Assembly (NCBI GenBank): GCA_945890595.1
Contig: CAMDCQ010000089.1
Coordinates: 1 to 8,903, forward strand
Reading direction: 5' to 3'
From: Chitinophaga pinensis
Lineage (GTDB): Bacteria; Bacteroidota; Bacteroidia; NS11-12g; UBA9320
Length of the DNA: 8,903 nt
The notes beneath the pieces are model-generated. The model worked only from the letters and a program-made list of their open reading frames with translations, was not told the origin of the DNA and made no database searches. Below, in pieces: positions 1 to 6,204 of this stretch (position 1 is its first letter; every line of letters starts with the position of its first letter). Position numbers and translations under genes: made by a program.

Positions 1-365
1 GACAGTTTATACCCTATAAAATGATAGGTATAAAAGGCAAAGACGATGAACCAATTCTGACCCTTGAATTTATCGATACATTTGATAAAACAGAAGAAAT
101 TATAGCGAAAGAGGTATTCACAGACAAAGAGGTTTTACCCGAAGAATCGGAGCTTACCTTCATTGGTTTTCAAGTGATAGATAAATATCTCGGAGCTATT
201 GGAATAGTTCAAGATATCGTCGAAATGCCGCAACAACTTATGTTATTAGTGCCTTACAATGGTGAGCTTAAGTATATACCACTGGTCGATGATTTCATAG
301 ATTACATATCTCCAGAGGATAAAGAAATTGTACTCATCTTACCTGACGGTCTTTTAGAAATATAA
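1..365 (+). CDS. rimM: Ribosome maturation factor RimM, C-terminal part (5' end outside window)
   Basis: RimM binds the 30S subunit through protein S19 and assists maturation of the 16S rRNA head domain in the cytoplasm. The frame is open from base 3, and residues before the first visible Met (QFIPYK) continue in frame, so the ATG at 21 is internal and the true start lies upstream. The visible 120 residues cover the end of the RimM N-terminal beta-barrel, with a TFDKTEEI segment resembling the 'd.ee.A..l.g' region of the family. The PRC-barrel domain follows: GFQVIDKYLGAIGIVQDI, then MPQQLMLLV, and it ends in LPDGLLEI. The family is usually about 170-180 residues, so roughly the first third is missing. 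The TAA stop shares its last A with the trmD start, giving a one-base overlap and probable translational coupling. The rimM-trmD order is the widespread bacterial arrangement, usually downstream of rpsP. Confidence 0.9.
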   Translation, partial: QFIPYKMIGIKGKDDEPILTLEFIDTFDKTEEIIAKEVFTDKEVLPEESELTFIGFQVIDKYLGAIGIVQDIVEMPQQLMLLVPYNGELKYIPLVDDFIDYISPEDKEIVLILPDGLLEI

Positions 366-1048
366 TGCACCGTATAGATATCATATCAGTTCAACCTAAG
401 CTTATGGAAAGTCCACTAAGCCATAGTATTGTGCAACGAGCTAAGGATAAAGGAATTGTAGAAATAGTACTGCATGATCTCAAACAATTTGGCTTGGGTA
501 AATACAAGCAAGTAGATGACACCGTATATGGAGGTGGAGCTGGCATGGTTATACGCTGTGAGCCTGTGTTCGATTGCATCAATGCACTGAAGGCAGAAAG
601 AACGTATGATGAAATCATATATATGTGCCCAGACGGAGAGACCTATAATCAAGGTACGGCTAATCAGCTGTCACTTAAAAAAAATATCATAATTCTGTGC
701 GGGCATTATAAGGGCATAGATCAACGCATTAGAGATCAGATAATTACCAAAGAAATATCTATTGGTGATTATGTGCTAAGTGGCGGAGAACTGGCTGCTG
801 TAGTCGTAGCAGATTCCATTTGTAGACTTATTCCAGGCGTAATATCAGACGAAGAAAGTGCACTTACCGACTCATTTCAAGACGGATTACTAGCACCGCC
901 AGTGTATACTCGACCTGCAGATTATATTGGTCTAAAAGTCCCAGAAGTGTTGCAATCAGGACATTTTGGTAAGATTGAAGAATGGCGAGAAGAGCAAGCC
1001 CTAAAAATCACACAGGAACGCAGACCTGATTTGCTTAGGGAGGAATAG
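365..1048 (+). CDS. trmD: tRNA (guanine-37-N1)-methyltransferase TrmD
   Basis: TrmD transfers a methyl group from S-adenosylmethionine to N1 of G37, next to the anticodon of a subset of tRNAs, and prevents +1 frameshifting. It is an essential cytoplasmic SPOUT-fold dimer with a trefoil knot. The 227-residue protein shows the family signatures in order: VDDTVYGGGAGMV (50-62), the SAM-binding LCGHYKGID (111-119), SIGDYVLSGGELA (132-144), R154, and ALTDSF (166-171) with D169, the position of the catalytic aspartate in E. coli TrmD. The C-terminal tRNA-binding part has YTRP (181-184), VLQSGHFGKIEEWR and RRPDLL. The usual N-terminal 'FPE' is replaced by 'QPK', which is mild divergence. The ATG at 365 overlaps the rimM stop by one base and has no Shine-Dalgarno site, as is common in Bacteroidota. 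The protein is slightly shorter than E. coli TrmD because its C-terminal tail is missing. Confidence 0.97.
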   Translation: MHRIDIISVQPKLMESPLSHSIVQRAKDKGIVEIVLHDLKQFGLGKYKQVDDTVYGGGAGMVIRCEPVFDCINALKAERTYDEIIYMCPDGETYNQGTANQLSLKKNIIILCGHYKGIDQRIRDQIITKEISIGDYVLSGGELAAVVVADSICRLIPGVISDEESALTDSFQDGLLAPPVYTRPADYIGLKVPEVLQSGHFGKIEEWREEQALKITQERRPDLLREE

Positions 1049-1125
1049 AGTTTAATGTTAAATGGCTGATAGTTAAGTGATTGTTATGCCTAACTTTTTA
1101 AATCTGATTCCAATATCTCAAAAAG

Positions 1126-1162
1126 TCCTACATCCTACATCCTAAGTCCTATATCCTATATC
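1126..1162 (+). repeat. Tandem heptamer array, five units (TCCTAYA type)
   Basis: Five consecutive 7-base units are visible: TCCTACA, TCCTACA, TCCTAAG, TCCTATA, TCCTATA, followed by TC and then a run of eight A. The core TCCTA is invariant and the last two bases change in neighbouring pairs. The array lies between the convergent trmD and sugar-kinase genes. It ends eight bases after the kinase stop codon, so on the minus strand the kinase stop is followed by T8 and then TATAGGA-type heptamers. There is no dyad symmetry within the units, so it is not itself a hairpin terminator. It resembles the short tandemly repeated heptamers seen between genes in cyanobacteria and, as I recall, in Flavobacteria. 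Its function is unknown. Confidence 0.85.
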
Positions 1163-1170
1163 AAAAAAAA

Positions 1171-2157
1171 CTAATACCTCTCGCTCACCTCCAGCTCCAA
1201 CGCTTCTGCATAAAGCAAATCTTTATCTATAGGTACTACACCTACCTGCTCACACACTATTCCTCCCGCTAAATTTGAAAGAGCTGCTGTAAGCTCATCA
1301 GATACACCACAAGCGACACACAAGGCTGCTACGCTCAATACAGAATCGCCTGCACCACTTACATCTACAATTTTACGCGCATGTGCTGGTAAATGAACGG
1401 TGCCATTTTCTCCAATGATTAAAACACCGTCTTCACTTAAGGTAGTCATAATCTTACTTGCGTTCAATTTTTTTCGAACCAATCCAGCGACTGATTTTAC
1501 ACCTTGAACGTTTAGATGTTCTCCTATGTTTTCAGCTTGTTGAAGCTCCTTTTTGTTAGGCTTAAATAACGTAACTCCTTGGTATTCATAGAAATTATTG
1601 AATTTAGGATCTACAACTATGGGTACTTTTTTTGCAATGCATAATTCAATTACACGCGCGATTAGGGTAGGGGTAAGTAGTCCTTTGTTGTAATCTTGAA
1701 AGATCAGTACATTAATTTCGGATATAAGACTGTTGACTGCTTCATAAACCAAATCTTCTACAGATTCATCTATGTCTTTGGTATCTTCTTCGTCAATACG
1801 TATTAACTGATGACTATTGCCTATTACCCTGGTTTTTACCGTGGTTTTGCGACTGTAGTCATTGATAAGTGCGTCAACTAGGCCATTTTTCCTACACAAC
1901 GTCTTGATTAAGTCTCCGTCAGCGTCATTTCCTTTGATACTGCACAGAATGGGTTCTGCACCAAGTGATTTTAGGTTAAGTGCAACATTGGCTGCCCCAC
2001 CTAGACGTTGCTCTTTGTGTTTTAGATTTACAATGGGTACAGGTGCCTCAGGGCTTATACGGGTAACACTTCCATAAAAATAGGCGTCAATCATGACATC
2101 GCCCAATACAAGTACTTTTATGTTTTCGAACTCCTTAAAAAGTTGATCTATCTTCAT
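1171..2157 (-). CDS. PfkB-family sugar kinase, HldE kinase-domain type (probable heptose-7-phosphate kinase, stand-alone)
   Basis: This is a ribokinase/PfkB-fold kinase most like domain I of HldE (RfaE). HldE phosphorylates D-glycero-D-manno-heptose 7-phosphate at C1 on the way to ADP-heptose for lipopolysaccharide. The evidence is GDVMIDAYFYG (19-29), the RISPEAPVPIV segment (33-43), RLGGAANVALNLKSLG (51-66), HQLIRIDEED (116-125), FQDYNKG (153-159), DPK (183-185), KPNKKE (199-204) and the PfkB signature DVSGAGDSV (265-273) with catalytic base D271. At 328 residues it holds only the kinase; the nucleotidyltransferase domain of bifunctional HldE is absent and would have to be a separate gene. 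The start codon overlaps the aminotransferase stop in ATGA, with an AGGT just upstream. The HldE-like RISPEAPVP segment favours heptose over other sugars, but substrate assignment within PfkB is uncertain and the neighbour does not settle it. Confidence 0.85.
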   Translation of the reverse strand: MKIDQLFKEFENIKVLVLGDVMIDAYFYGSVTRISPEAPVPIVNLKHKEQRLGGAANVALNLKSLGAEPILCSIKGNDADGDLIKTLCRKNGLVDALINDYSRKTTVKTRVIGNSHQLIRIDEEDTKDIDESVEDLVYEAVNSLISEINVLIFQDYNKGLLTPTLIARVIELCIAKKVPIVVDPKFNNFYEYQGVTLFKPNKKELQQAENIGEHLNVQGVKSVAGLVRKKLNASKIMTTLSEDGVLIIGENGTVHLPAHARKIVDVSGAGDSVLSVAALCVACGVSDELTAALSNLAGGIVCEQVGVVPIDKDLLYAEALELEVSERY

Positions 2158-3338
2158 TTACCTAGTGCTGTTTTTATTCTGCTTACGGCTTCTTTCAATT
2201 CTGCTTCGCTGCTTGCATAGCTGATTCTAACGTGGTCGTCCATACCGAAAGCTACTCCCGGAACAAGTGCAACCAGTGCCTCATCCAGCAGATAATTACA
2301 AAAATCTAAGCTAGAATGTATAGTAGTACCACCAATGGTCTTGCCAAAAAATGAACTAACTCTGGGGAATAGATAAAAAGCGCCTTTTGGAATATCTACT
2401 TCCATACCGGGTATTTCTCTTAACCATTCTACCATTAAGTCTCTTCGGTGCTTGAACACAGTTACCATGTCATGGGTAGGTTTCATATCTTCATTAAGCG
2501 CAGTGATTGCTGCCCACTGAGAAATAGACGCAGCGCCCGATGTAAACTGTCCTTGAAGCTTATCGCATGTTGCCACTAGGGCTGCTGGTCCTGCCATATA
2601 TCCTAACCTCCATCCTGTCATAGAAAAAGCTTTAGAAACACCATTTATAATCACCAACTGGTCTCGTATTTCTGAAAATTGAGAAATACTAATGTGTTCT
2701 CCTTCAAAATTAATGTGCTCGTATATCTCATCGGAGATTACTGTTATTTGCGGATTGGCCTTAACTATTTTCGCAATTTCCCCGAGCTGTTCTTTGCTTA
2801 ATAGATTTCCTGCCGGATTGCTTGGACTGCTAAAGATGATGATTTTAGTTTTAGCATTAACTGCCGCTTTCATGGCATCTATATCAATGGCAAATTCGTC
2901 TTCAAACTTACTAGGTACAAAAACACATTTACCACCTGCAAAATTCACCATTTCACTATAGCTTACCCAAAAAGGAAGTGGAATAACTACCTCATCTCCA
3001 GATTGCACCGTACTCAGTATTACGTTCATTATACACTGTTTAGCACCCGTACTTACCATCACTTCTGCGGGAGAATAATCTAAATTAGAATCTCGTTTCA
3101 GTTTGTCGCAAATCGCTTTTTTAAGCTCTGGTAATCCACCTACTGGAGGATATTTGGTTTTACCAGCATTGATTGCTGCAATAGCCGCATCTTTGATGTA
3201 TTGCGGTGTATCAAAATCAGGCTCACCTAAGCTTAGGCTAATTATATCCTTTCCTGCAGCTTTTAGTTCCCTCGCTTTACGAGACATTCCGATGGTGAGA
3301 GACTCCTCTACGCGATTAACTCTGTCTGTGAAATTCAT
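2154..3338 (-). CDS. Class I PLP-dependent aminotransferase (aspartate aminotransferase-like, subgroup Ib)
   Basis: A 394-residue fold-type I aminotransferase that moves an amino group between an amino acid, probably aspartate or another dicarboxylic or aromatic one, and a 2-oxo acid in the cytoplasm. Landmarks are SLGEPDFDTP (36-45), YPPVGGLPELK (63-73), STGAKQ (96-101), SPSNPAG (171-177) with N174, SDEIYEH (202-208) with D203 and Y206 contacting the cofactor, and NGVSKAFSMTGWRLGY (232-247), where K236 forms the Schiff base. R371 in DHVRISYA is the expected ligand of the substrate carboxylate. A segment at about 328-343 (SSFFGK then GGTTIHSS) is typical of the Bacteroidota members. It is the first gene of a two-gene unit with the sugar kinase, overlapping it by four bases. 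The first 44 bases upstream are shared with the divergent methyltransferase; I see no TAnnTTTG box facing this gene. Exact substrate preference cannot be read from sequence. Confidence 0.93.
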   Translation of the reverse strand: MNFTDRVNRVEESLTIGMSRKARELKAAGKDIISLSLGEPDFDTPQYIKDAAIAAINAGKTKYPPVGGLPELKKAICDKLKRDSNLDYSPAEVMVSTGAKQCIMNVILSTVQSGDEVVIPLPFWVSYSEMVNFAGGKCVFVPSKFEDEFAIDIDAMKAAVNAKTKIIIFSSPSNPAGNLLSKEQLGEIAKIVKANPQITVISDEIYEHINFEGEHISISQFSEIRDQLVIINGVSKAFSMTGWRLGYMAGPAALVATCDKLQGQFTSGAASISQWAAITALNEDMKPTHDMVTVFKHRRDLMVEWLREIPGMEVDIPKGAFYLFPRVSSFFGKTIGGTTIHSSLDFCNYLLDEALVALVPGVAFGMDDHVRISYASSEAELKEAVSRIKTALGK

Positions 3339-3362
3339 TTAGGTAGGCGAAGTTATTACTTT

Positions 3363-3370
3363 TACTTTTG
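3363..3370 (+). promoter_or_regulatory. Candidate Bacteroidota -7 box for the methyltransferase gene
   Basis: TACTTTTG is an exact match to TAnnTTTG, the Bacteroidota primary sigma factor -7 consensus. It ends 12 bases before the methyltransferase ATG, so the leader would be only about 5-8 bases. No TTG is seen at the usual -33 distance, so this is a half-site call supported mainly by its place in a 44-base divergent gap. Confidence 0.4.
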
Positions 3371-3382
3371 TGATATTCTTCT

Positions 3383-4018
3383 ATGTTAATTATTTTCAAA
3401 AAGTTTTTATTTCAACTGGTGCAATGGGTGTGGTCTAAGCAGTATCCCAAGCATCCATTAATGCCTTTAGAACCTCATCATGTCGCGCATTGTAAGGTGT
3501 TAGCAAATCGTAAAGAACTGTTAAAGTTACTTCCCAAAAATGCCGTAATTGCAGAGCTTGGCGTAGAAAACGGAATCTTTTCAACAGATATAATCAACTG
3601 GTGTACGCCAGCAAAACTTCATCTGGTAGACCTTTGGCCAACCGAAAGTATCCAAAAAAGATGTCGTGAAAATGTTGGTACAGAAGCAGCGGTAGAATTT
3701 CATAAAATGAACTCTATTGATTTTTTAGCATCTCAACCAGAAAATAGCTTGGATATGGTGTATATAGATACCGATCACACCTACAATACCACGAAGCTAG
3801 AACTTGAAGCAGCAGCCGTAGCCGTAAAACCAAGTGGCCTTATATGTGGCCACGATTACACATCAATAGCCTATGCAGGATTGAGAAGATACGGGGTAGT
3901 AGAAGCCGTAAATACCTTTTGTGTGGAGTATAATTATGAATTTTTGTATCTTACTTCAGAGACAAACAGACACATCAGTTTTGCGCTAAAAAAGAGAGAT
4001 GCAGAAAGGGTAGGTTAA
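3383..4018 (+). CDS. Class I SAM-dependent methyltransferase (Methyltransf_24-like), substrate unknown
   Basis: A 211-residue protein with a Rossmann-type methyltransferase core. After an N-terminal basic and hydrophobic stretch (about 1-18), motif I is AELGVENGIFS (57-67). The end of strand 2 has an acidic residue, D83 in LHLVDLW, expected to bind the ribose hydroxyls of SAM. DMVYIDTDHTY (124-134) and SGLICGHDYT (151-160) match the later motifs of the Methyltransf_24/CmcI-like group, whose members act on small molecules or sugars. The substrate cannot be named. The start at 3383 is chosen because a TAnnTTTG box ends 12 bases upstream; the next Met is at residue 27. The gene is divergent from the aminotransferase, and its TAA is separated by a single base from the stop of the convergent pirin gene. 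It appears to be its own transcription unit. Confidence 0.82.
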   Translation: MLIIFKKFLFQLVQWVWSKQYPKHPLMPLEPHHVAHCKVLANRKELLKLLPKNAVIAELGVENGIFSTDIINWCTPAKLHLVDLWPTESIQKRCRENVGTEAAVEFHKMNSIDFLASQPENSLDMVYIDTDHTYNTTKLELEAAAVAVKPSGLICGHDYTSIAYAGLRRYGVVEAVNTFCVEYNYEFLYLTSETNRHISFALKKRDAERVG

Positions 4019-4019
4019 G

Positions 4020-5150
4020 CTAGCCCATCTCTTCGATTCTACCATCCGCGTGTTGTGCAAATCTACCCCGAGTGGCATCGTGCACATGGTCGTATTTAGG
4101 CCATGGCCAACCCCCAAAACGAGTACGCTGAAACTCTGAGTACGTTTCCCTTATTTCTTCAATGGTATTCATAACAAACGGCCCGTGCTGCACCACTGGC
4201 TCGCCAATAGGTTTTCCTTGTAAGATCAATATATTACATGGTTTCAGTCCTGCTTGTAGGGTTATGGCTTCACTGGCGGTTACGTCAGCCGAATGATAGT
4301 ACATTAAATCTTTGCCGTTTAGTTTTAGCTTGTCGCCACTGTAAAAATAAATGGTTCGATTGACACCTACTGATGCTTTGGGTAGGGTATAGGTAGCTTC
4401 TGCATCCATTCGTATATTCCAAATGGCAACTTCATTGCCCGATTTTGCAGCCCAGCTATCTGGCGGTGGAGTAGGGGCATTTTGATTTTCCAGTATACCC
4501 GCAATTACTTCTATATGCACAGATTTAGATCTCGTATCCACATGGGTTATTTTGGGTATTTGCTCATCCCAAAGCATTTTAAAATGGGGTTCTACCATCT
4601 TATCGGCTTTCGGTAAATTGAGCCATATTTGAAAGAGCTCCAATGGATTTACATCGTTTTGCTTAACTAACGGAAACATTTCGGCGTGTTGCACCCCTTT
4701 TCCGCTGGTCATCCATTGCACATCTCCGTTACCATAGCGTCCTGCTGCTCCCATAGAATCAGAGTGATCCACCATTCCTTTTCTAACTACGGTTACCGTT
4801 TCAAAACCGCGATGTGGATGCCCGGGAAACCCTGGAACCGTATCGCCGTGATACATTCTGAAACCATCTTTTAAATGAAAATCATTGCCCATATTACGTC
4901 CTGAAAGTAAGTTTTTACTCGGACCTAGCTCAGCATTACCCTGTGGGTAGGCATCTTCGTGATGCACACAAAACAAGAAAGGATCTTGTGTTTCCCATTG
5001 AAAACCAAGTGGTTTTACCTTTAATATAGGGTCGGGTATGGCTTCTGAGTCATTCGCTAATACCTTAGCAGAAGTTCCAATTACGGCACCTCCAACGACG
5101 GTAAGCAGGGCGTCTTTTATAAATTTACGGCGTTTATTTTCTTCAGGCAT
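4020..5150 (-). CDS. Pirin-family cupin protein with twin-arginine-like leader
   Basis: Pirins are bicupin metalloproteins; bacterial members such as YhhW can act as quercetin 2,3-dioxygenases, while other roles are regulatory or unknown. The N-terminal cupin carries GHPHRGFETVT (110-120) and QHAEMF (154-159). H111, H113, H155 and E157 have the same spacing (2, 42, 2) as the H57, H59, H101, E103 metal ligands of E. coli YhhW, so the metal site looks intact. The C-terminal half includes the pirin tail GPFVMNTIEEIRETYSEFQ and RFGGWPWP. The unusual part is the leader: KRRKFIK (6-12), then a hydrophobic stretch to about residue 28 and a possible AxA-type cleavage near VLAND, resembling a Tat export signal. 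At 376 residues it is longer than typical pirins (about 230-300). It ends one base from the convergent methyltransferase and is divergent from the MOSC gene. Confidence 0.9.
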   Translation of the reverse strand: MPEENKRRKFIKDALLTVVGGAVIGTSAKVLANDSEAIPDPILKVKPLGFQWETQDPFLFCVHHEDAYPQGNAELGPSKNLLSGRNMGNDFHLKDGFRMYHGDTVPGFPGHPHRGFETVTVVRKGMVDHSDSMGAAGRYGNGDVQWMTSGKGVQHAEMFPLVKQNDVNPLELFQIWLNLPKADKMVEPHFKMLWDEQIPKITHVDTRSKSVHIEVIAGILENQNAPTPPPDSWAAKSGNEVAIWNIRMDAEATYTLPKASVGVNRTIYFYSGDKLKLNGKDLMYYHSADVTASEAITLQAGLKPCNILILQGKPIGEPVVQHGPFVMNTIEEIRETYSEFQRTRFGGWPWPKYDHVHDATRGRFAQHADGRIEEMG

Positions 5151-5171
5151 AACAGATTAATGTATGTACAA

Positions 5172-5179
5172 CAAATCTA
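5172..5179 (-). promoter_or_regulatory. Candidate Bacteroidota -7 box for the pirin gene
   Basis: On the minus strand this reads TAGATTTG, an exact TAnnTTTG match, ending 21 bases before the pirin ATG. That would give a leader of about 15 bases. No TTG is seen at the -33 distance. It shares the 89-base divergent gap with the MOSC promoter candidate. Confidence 0.45.
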
Positions 5180-5221
5180 GCTAAAAAAATGTTGGCCGAT
5201 CACTGCTCTCGGTATCTCGGT

Positions 5222-5229
5222 TATTTTTG
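5222..5229 (+). promoter_or_regulatory. Candidate Bacteroidota -7 box for the MOSC gene
   Basis: TATTTTTG matches TAnnTTTG exactly and ends 10 bases before the ATG at 5240. If it is real, the upstream in-frame ATG at 5189 lies before the transcript start and cannot be used. No clear -33 TTG is visible at proper spacing. Confidence 0.42.
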
Positions 5230-5239
5230 TAGGCTATTC

Positions 5240-5887
5240 ATGAAGGTTATTTCTACTAATTTAGGAGCTCCACAAGTCATCAAATGGCGAGGTAAAAATG
5301 TGCAAACTGGGATTTATAAGTATCCAGTTAACCAAGGCATTTATTTAGGAGAGACGGATGTTAAGGAAGATGCTGTGGTAGACAGAAAATACCATGGTGG
5401 AATAGACAAAGCGTGTTATCTTTTTTCTGCGGATGTGTATGAGAGTTGGAAACTGCGGTTTCCTAAAGCCGATTGGAGCCTTGGCATGTTTGGTGAGAAT
5501 CTCACCGTGCAAGGACTTGATGAACGCAATGTGTACATCGGCGATCAATACGAAATAGGAGAATCGCTGGTAGAAGTCTCCGAGCCGCGAGAGCCTTGTT
5601 TTAAGTTGGGAGTGCGCTTTGGTACACAAACGGTACTCAAACAGTGCATAAACTCCCACAGTAGCGGCGTGTATGTGCGGGTTTTATGCAATGGAAAAGT
5701 GGTTGCGGGAGATGCTATAAAGTTGATAAAACGAGAACAAAATGAATTTTCATTGGCGAGAATATACTGGCTTCGGTACCATGCAGCGCTATCAGATGTG
5801 CATGAGCTAAAGCGTGCAATGCAGCTGGACACCTTAGCTGCTAGTGCCAAAAGAGGTCTTGGCAAACGGTTGGCTTTTTTGAGTTAG
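5240..5887 (+). CDS. MOSC-domain protein (YiiM-like)
   Basis: MOSC domains bind the molybdenum cofactor through a conserved cysteine and occur in Moco sulfurases, mARC-type reductases and small stand-alone proteins such as YiiM, which helps detoxify N-hydroxylated bases. The protein begins MKVISTNLG, typical of stand-alone MOSC proteins. It shows KYHGGIDKACYLFS (50-63), MFGENLTVQGL (83-93) and EPREPCFKLG (115-124), with the conserved Cys at 120. The C-terminal part (about 165-215) is the small helical segment seen after MOSC in YiiM-like proteins. The frame stays open upstream to an ATG at 5189, but those 17 residues do not look like the family and would cover the candidate -7 box, so 5240 is preferred, giving 215 residues. 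It is divergent from the pirin gene and single. The redox partner and substrate are unknown. Confidence 0.88.
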   Translation: MKVISTNLGAPQVIKWRGKNVQTGIYKYPVNQGIYLGETDVKEDAVVDRKYHGGIDKACYLFSADVYESWKLRFPKADWSLGMFGENLTVQGLDERNVYIGDQYEIGESLVEVSEPREPCFKLGVRFGTQTVLKQCINSHSSGVYVRVLCNGKVVAGDAIKLIKREQNEFSLARIYWLRYHAALSDVHELKRAMQLDTLAASAKRGLGKRLAFLS

Positions 5888-6204
5888 TACGATGTATTAC
5901 CAACAGTGCACGTTTTAATGTGAAGCTATTTTCGCTAAGGCCGAGTACACAACTTGACTAATAACTCTAGGAATCAAAAATAATGTTTATCAATTTTTAA
6001 TAATTTCAATTAGATTCTTATTTTATACTTGTTTTATATGCAATAAATACAAAATAATAGTTTGAATATTGTATAATTTAATTATCGAAACGTGTCAATT
6101 TAAGTTTAACGCAAATAAACAACTACATTATTTCATGTTACTCGTTTATCGATTATTTATTGGGCCGCGTTGGTTATTACTTTGTTCCAACAAATTAGCA
6201 AAAT
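5888..6204. other. 317-base AT-rich intergenic region, no gene recognised
   Basis: The stretch from about 5970 to 6160 is strongly AT-rich. A 67-codon frame starting at 6069 runs into the next gene in another frame and shows no family features, so I do not call it. No strong hairpin followed by T-run is visible after the MOSC stop. Near matches to the -7 box occur at 6024-6031 (TATACTTG) and 6177-6184 (TTACTTTG), each with one mismatch; the second lies 20 bases before the ATG at 6205. The promoter of the downstream gene is probably here but I cannot place it with confidence. Confidence 0.5.

Noticed and set aside
391..652. Two minus-strand open frames inside trmD
   Set aside because: They lie antisense to the strongly conserved trmD coding sequence, and their translations show no family features.
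1071..1099. AGTTA ... TAACT followed by five T after trmD as a rho-independent terminator
   Set aside because: The stem has only five AT-rich pairs around a 15-base loop, too weak to call.
1862..2077. Plus-strand open frame within the sugar kinase
   Set aside because: It is a shadow of the kinase gene, with unlikely Ser/Arg-rich composition.
2692..3342. Two plus-strand open frames (2692-2961 and 3103-3342) over the aminotransferase
   Set aside because: They are antisense to conserved aminotransferase motifs and have no signals of their own.
4686..4874. Plus-strand open frame within the pirin gene
   Set aside because: It is antisense to the metal-binding cupin motifs and His/Ser-rich because of that.
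5189..5239. Upstream in-frame ATG as the MOSC start
   Set aside because: The 17 extra residues are unlike the family start MKVISTNLG, and the segment contains an exact -7 box.
5345..5865. Two minus-strand open frames over the MOSC gene
   Set aside because: They overlap each other and the conserved MOSC motifs on the other strand.
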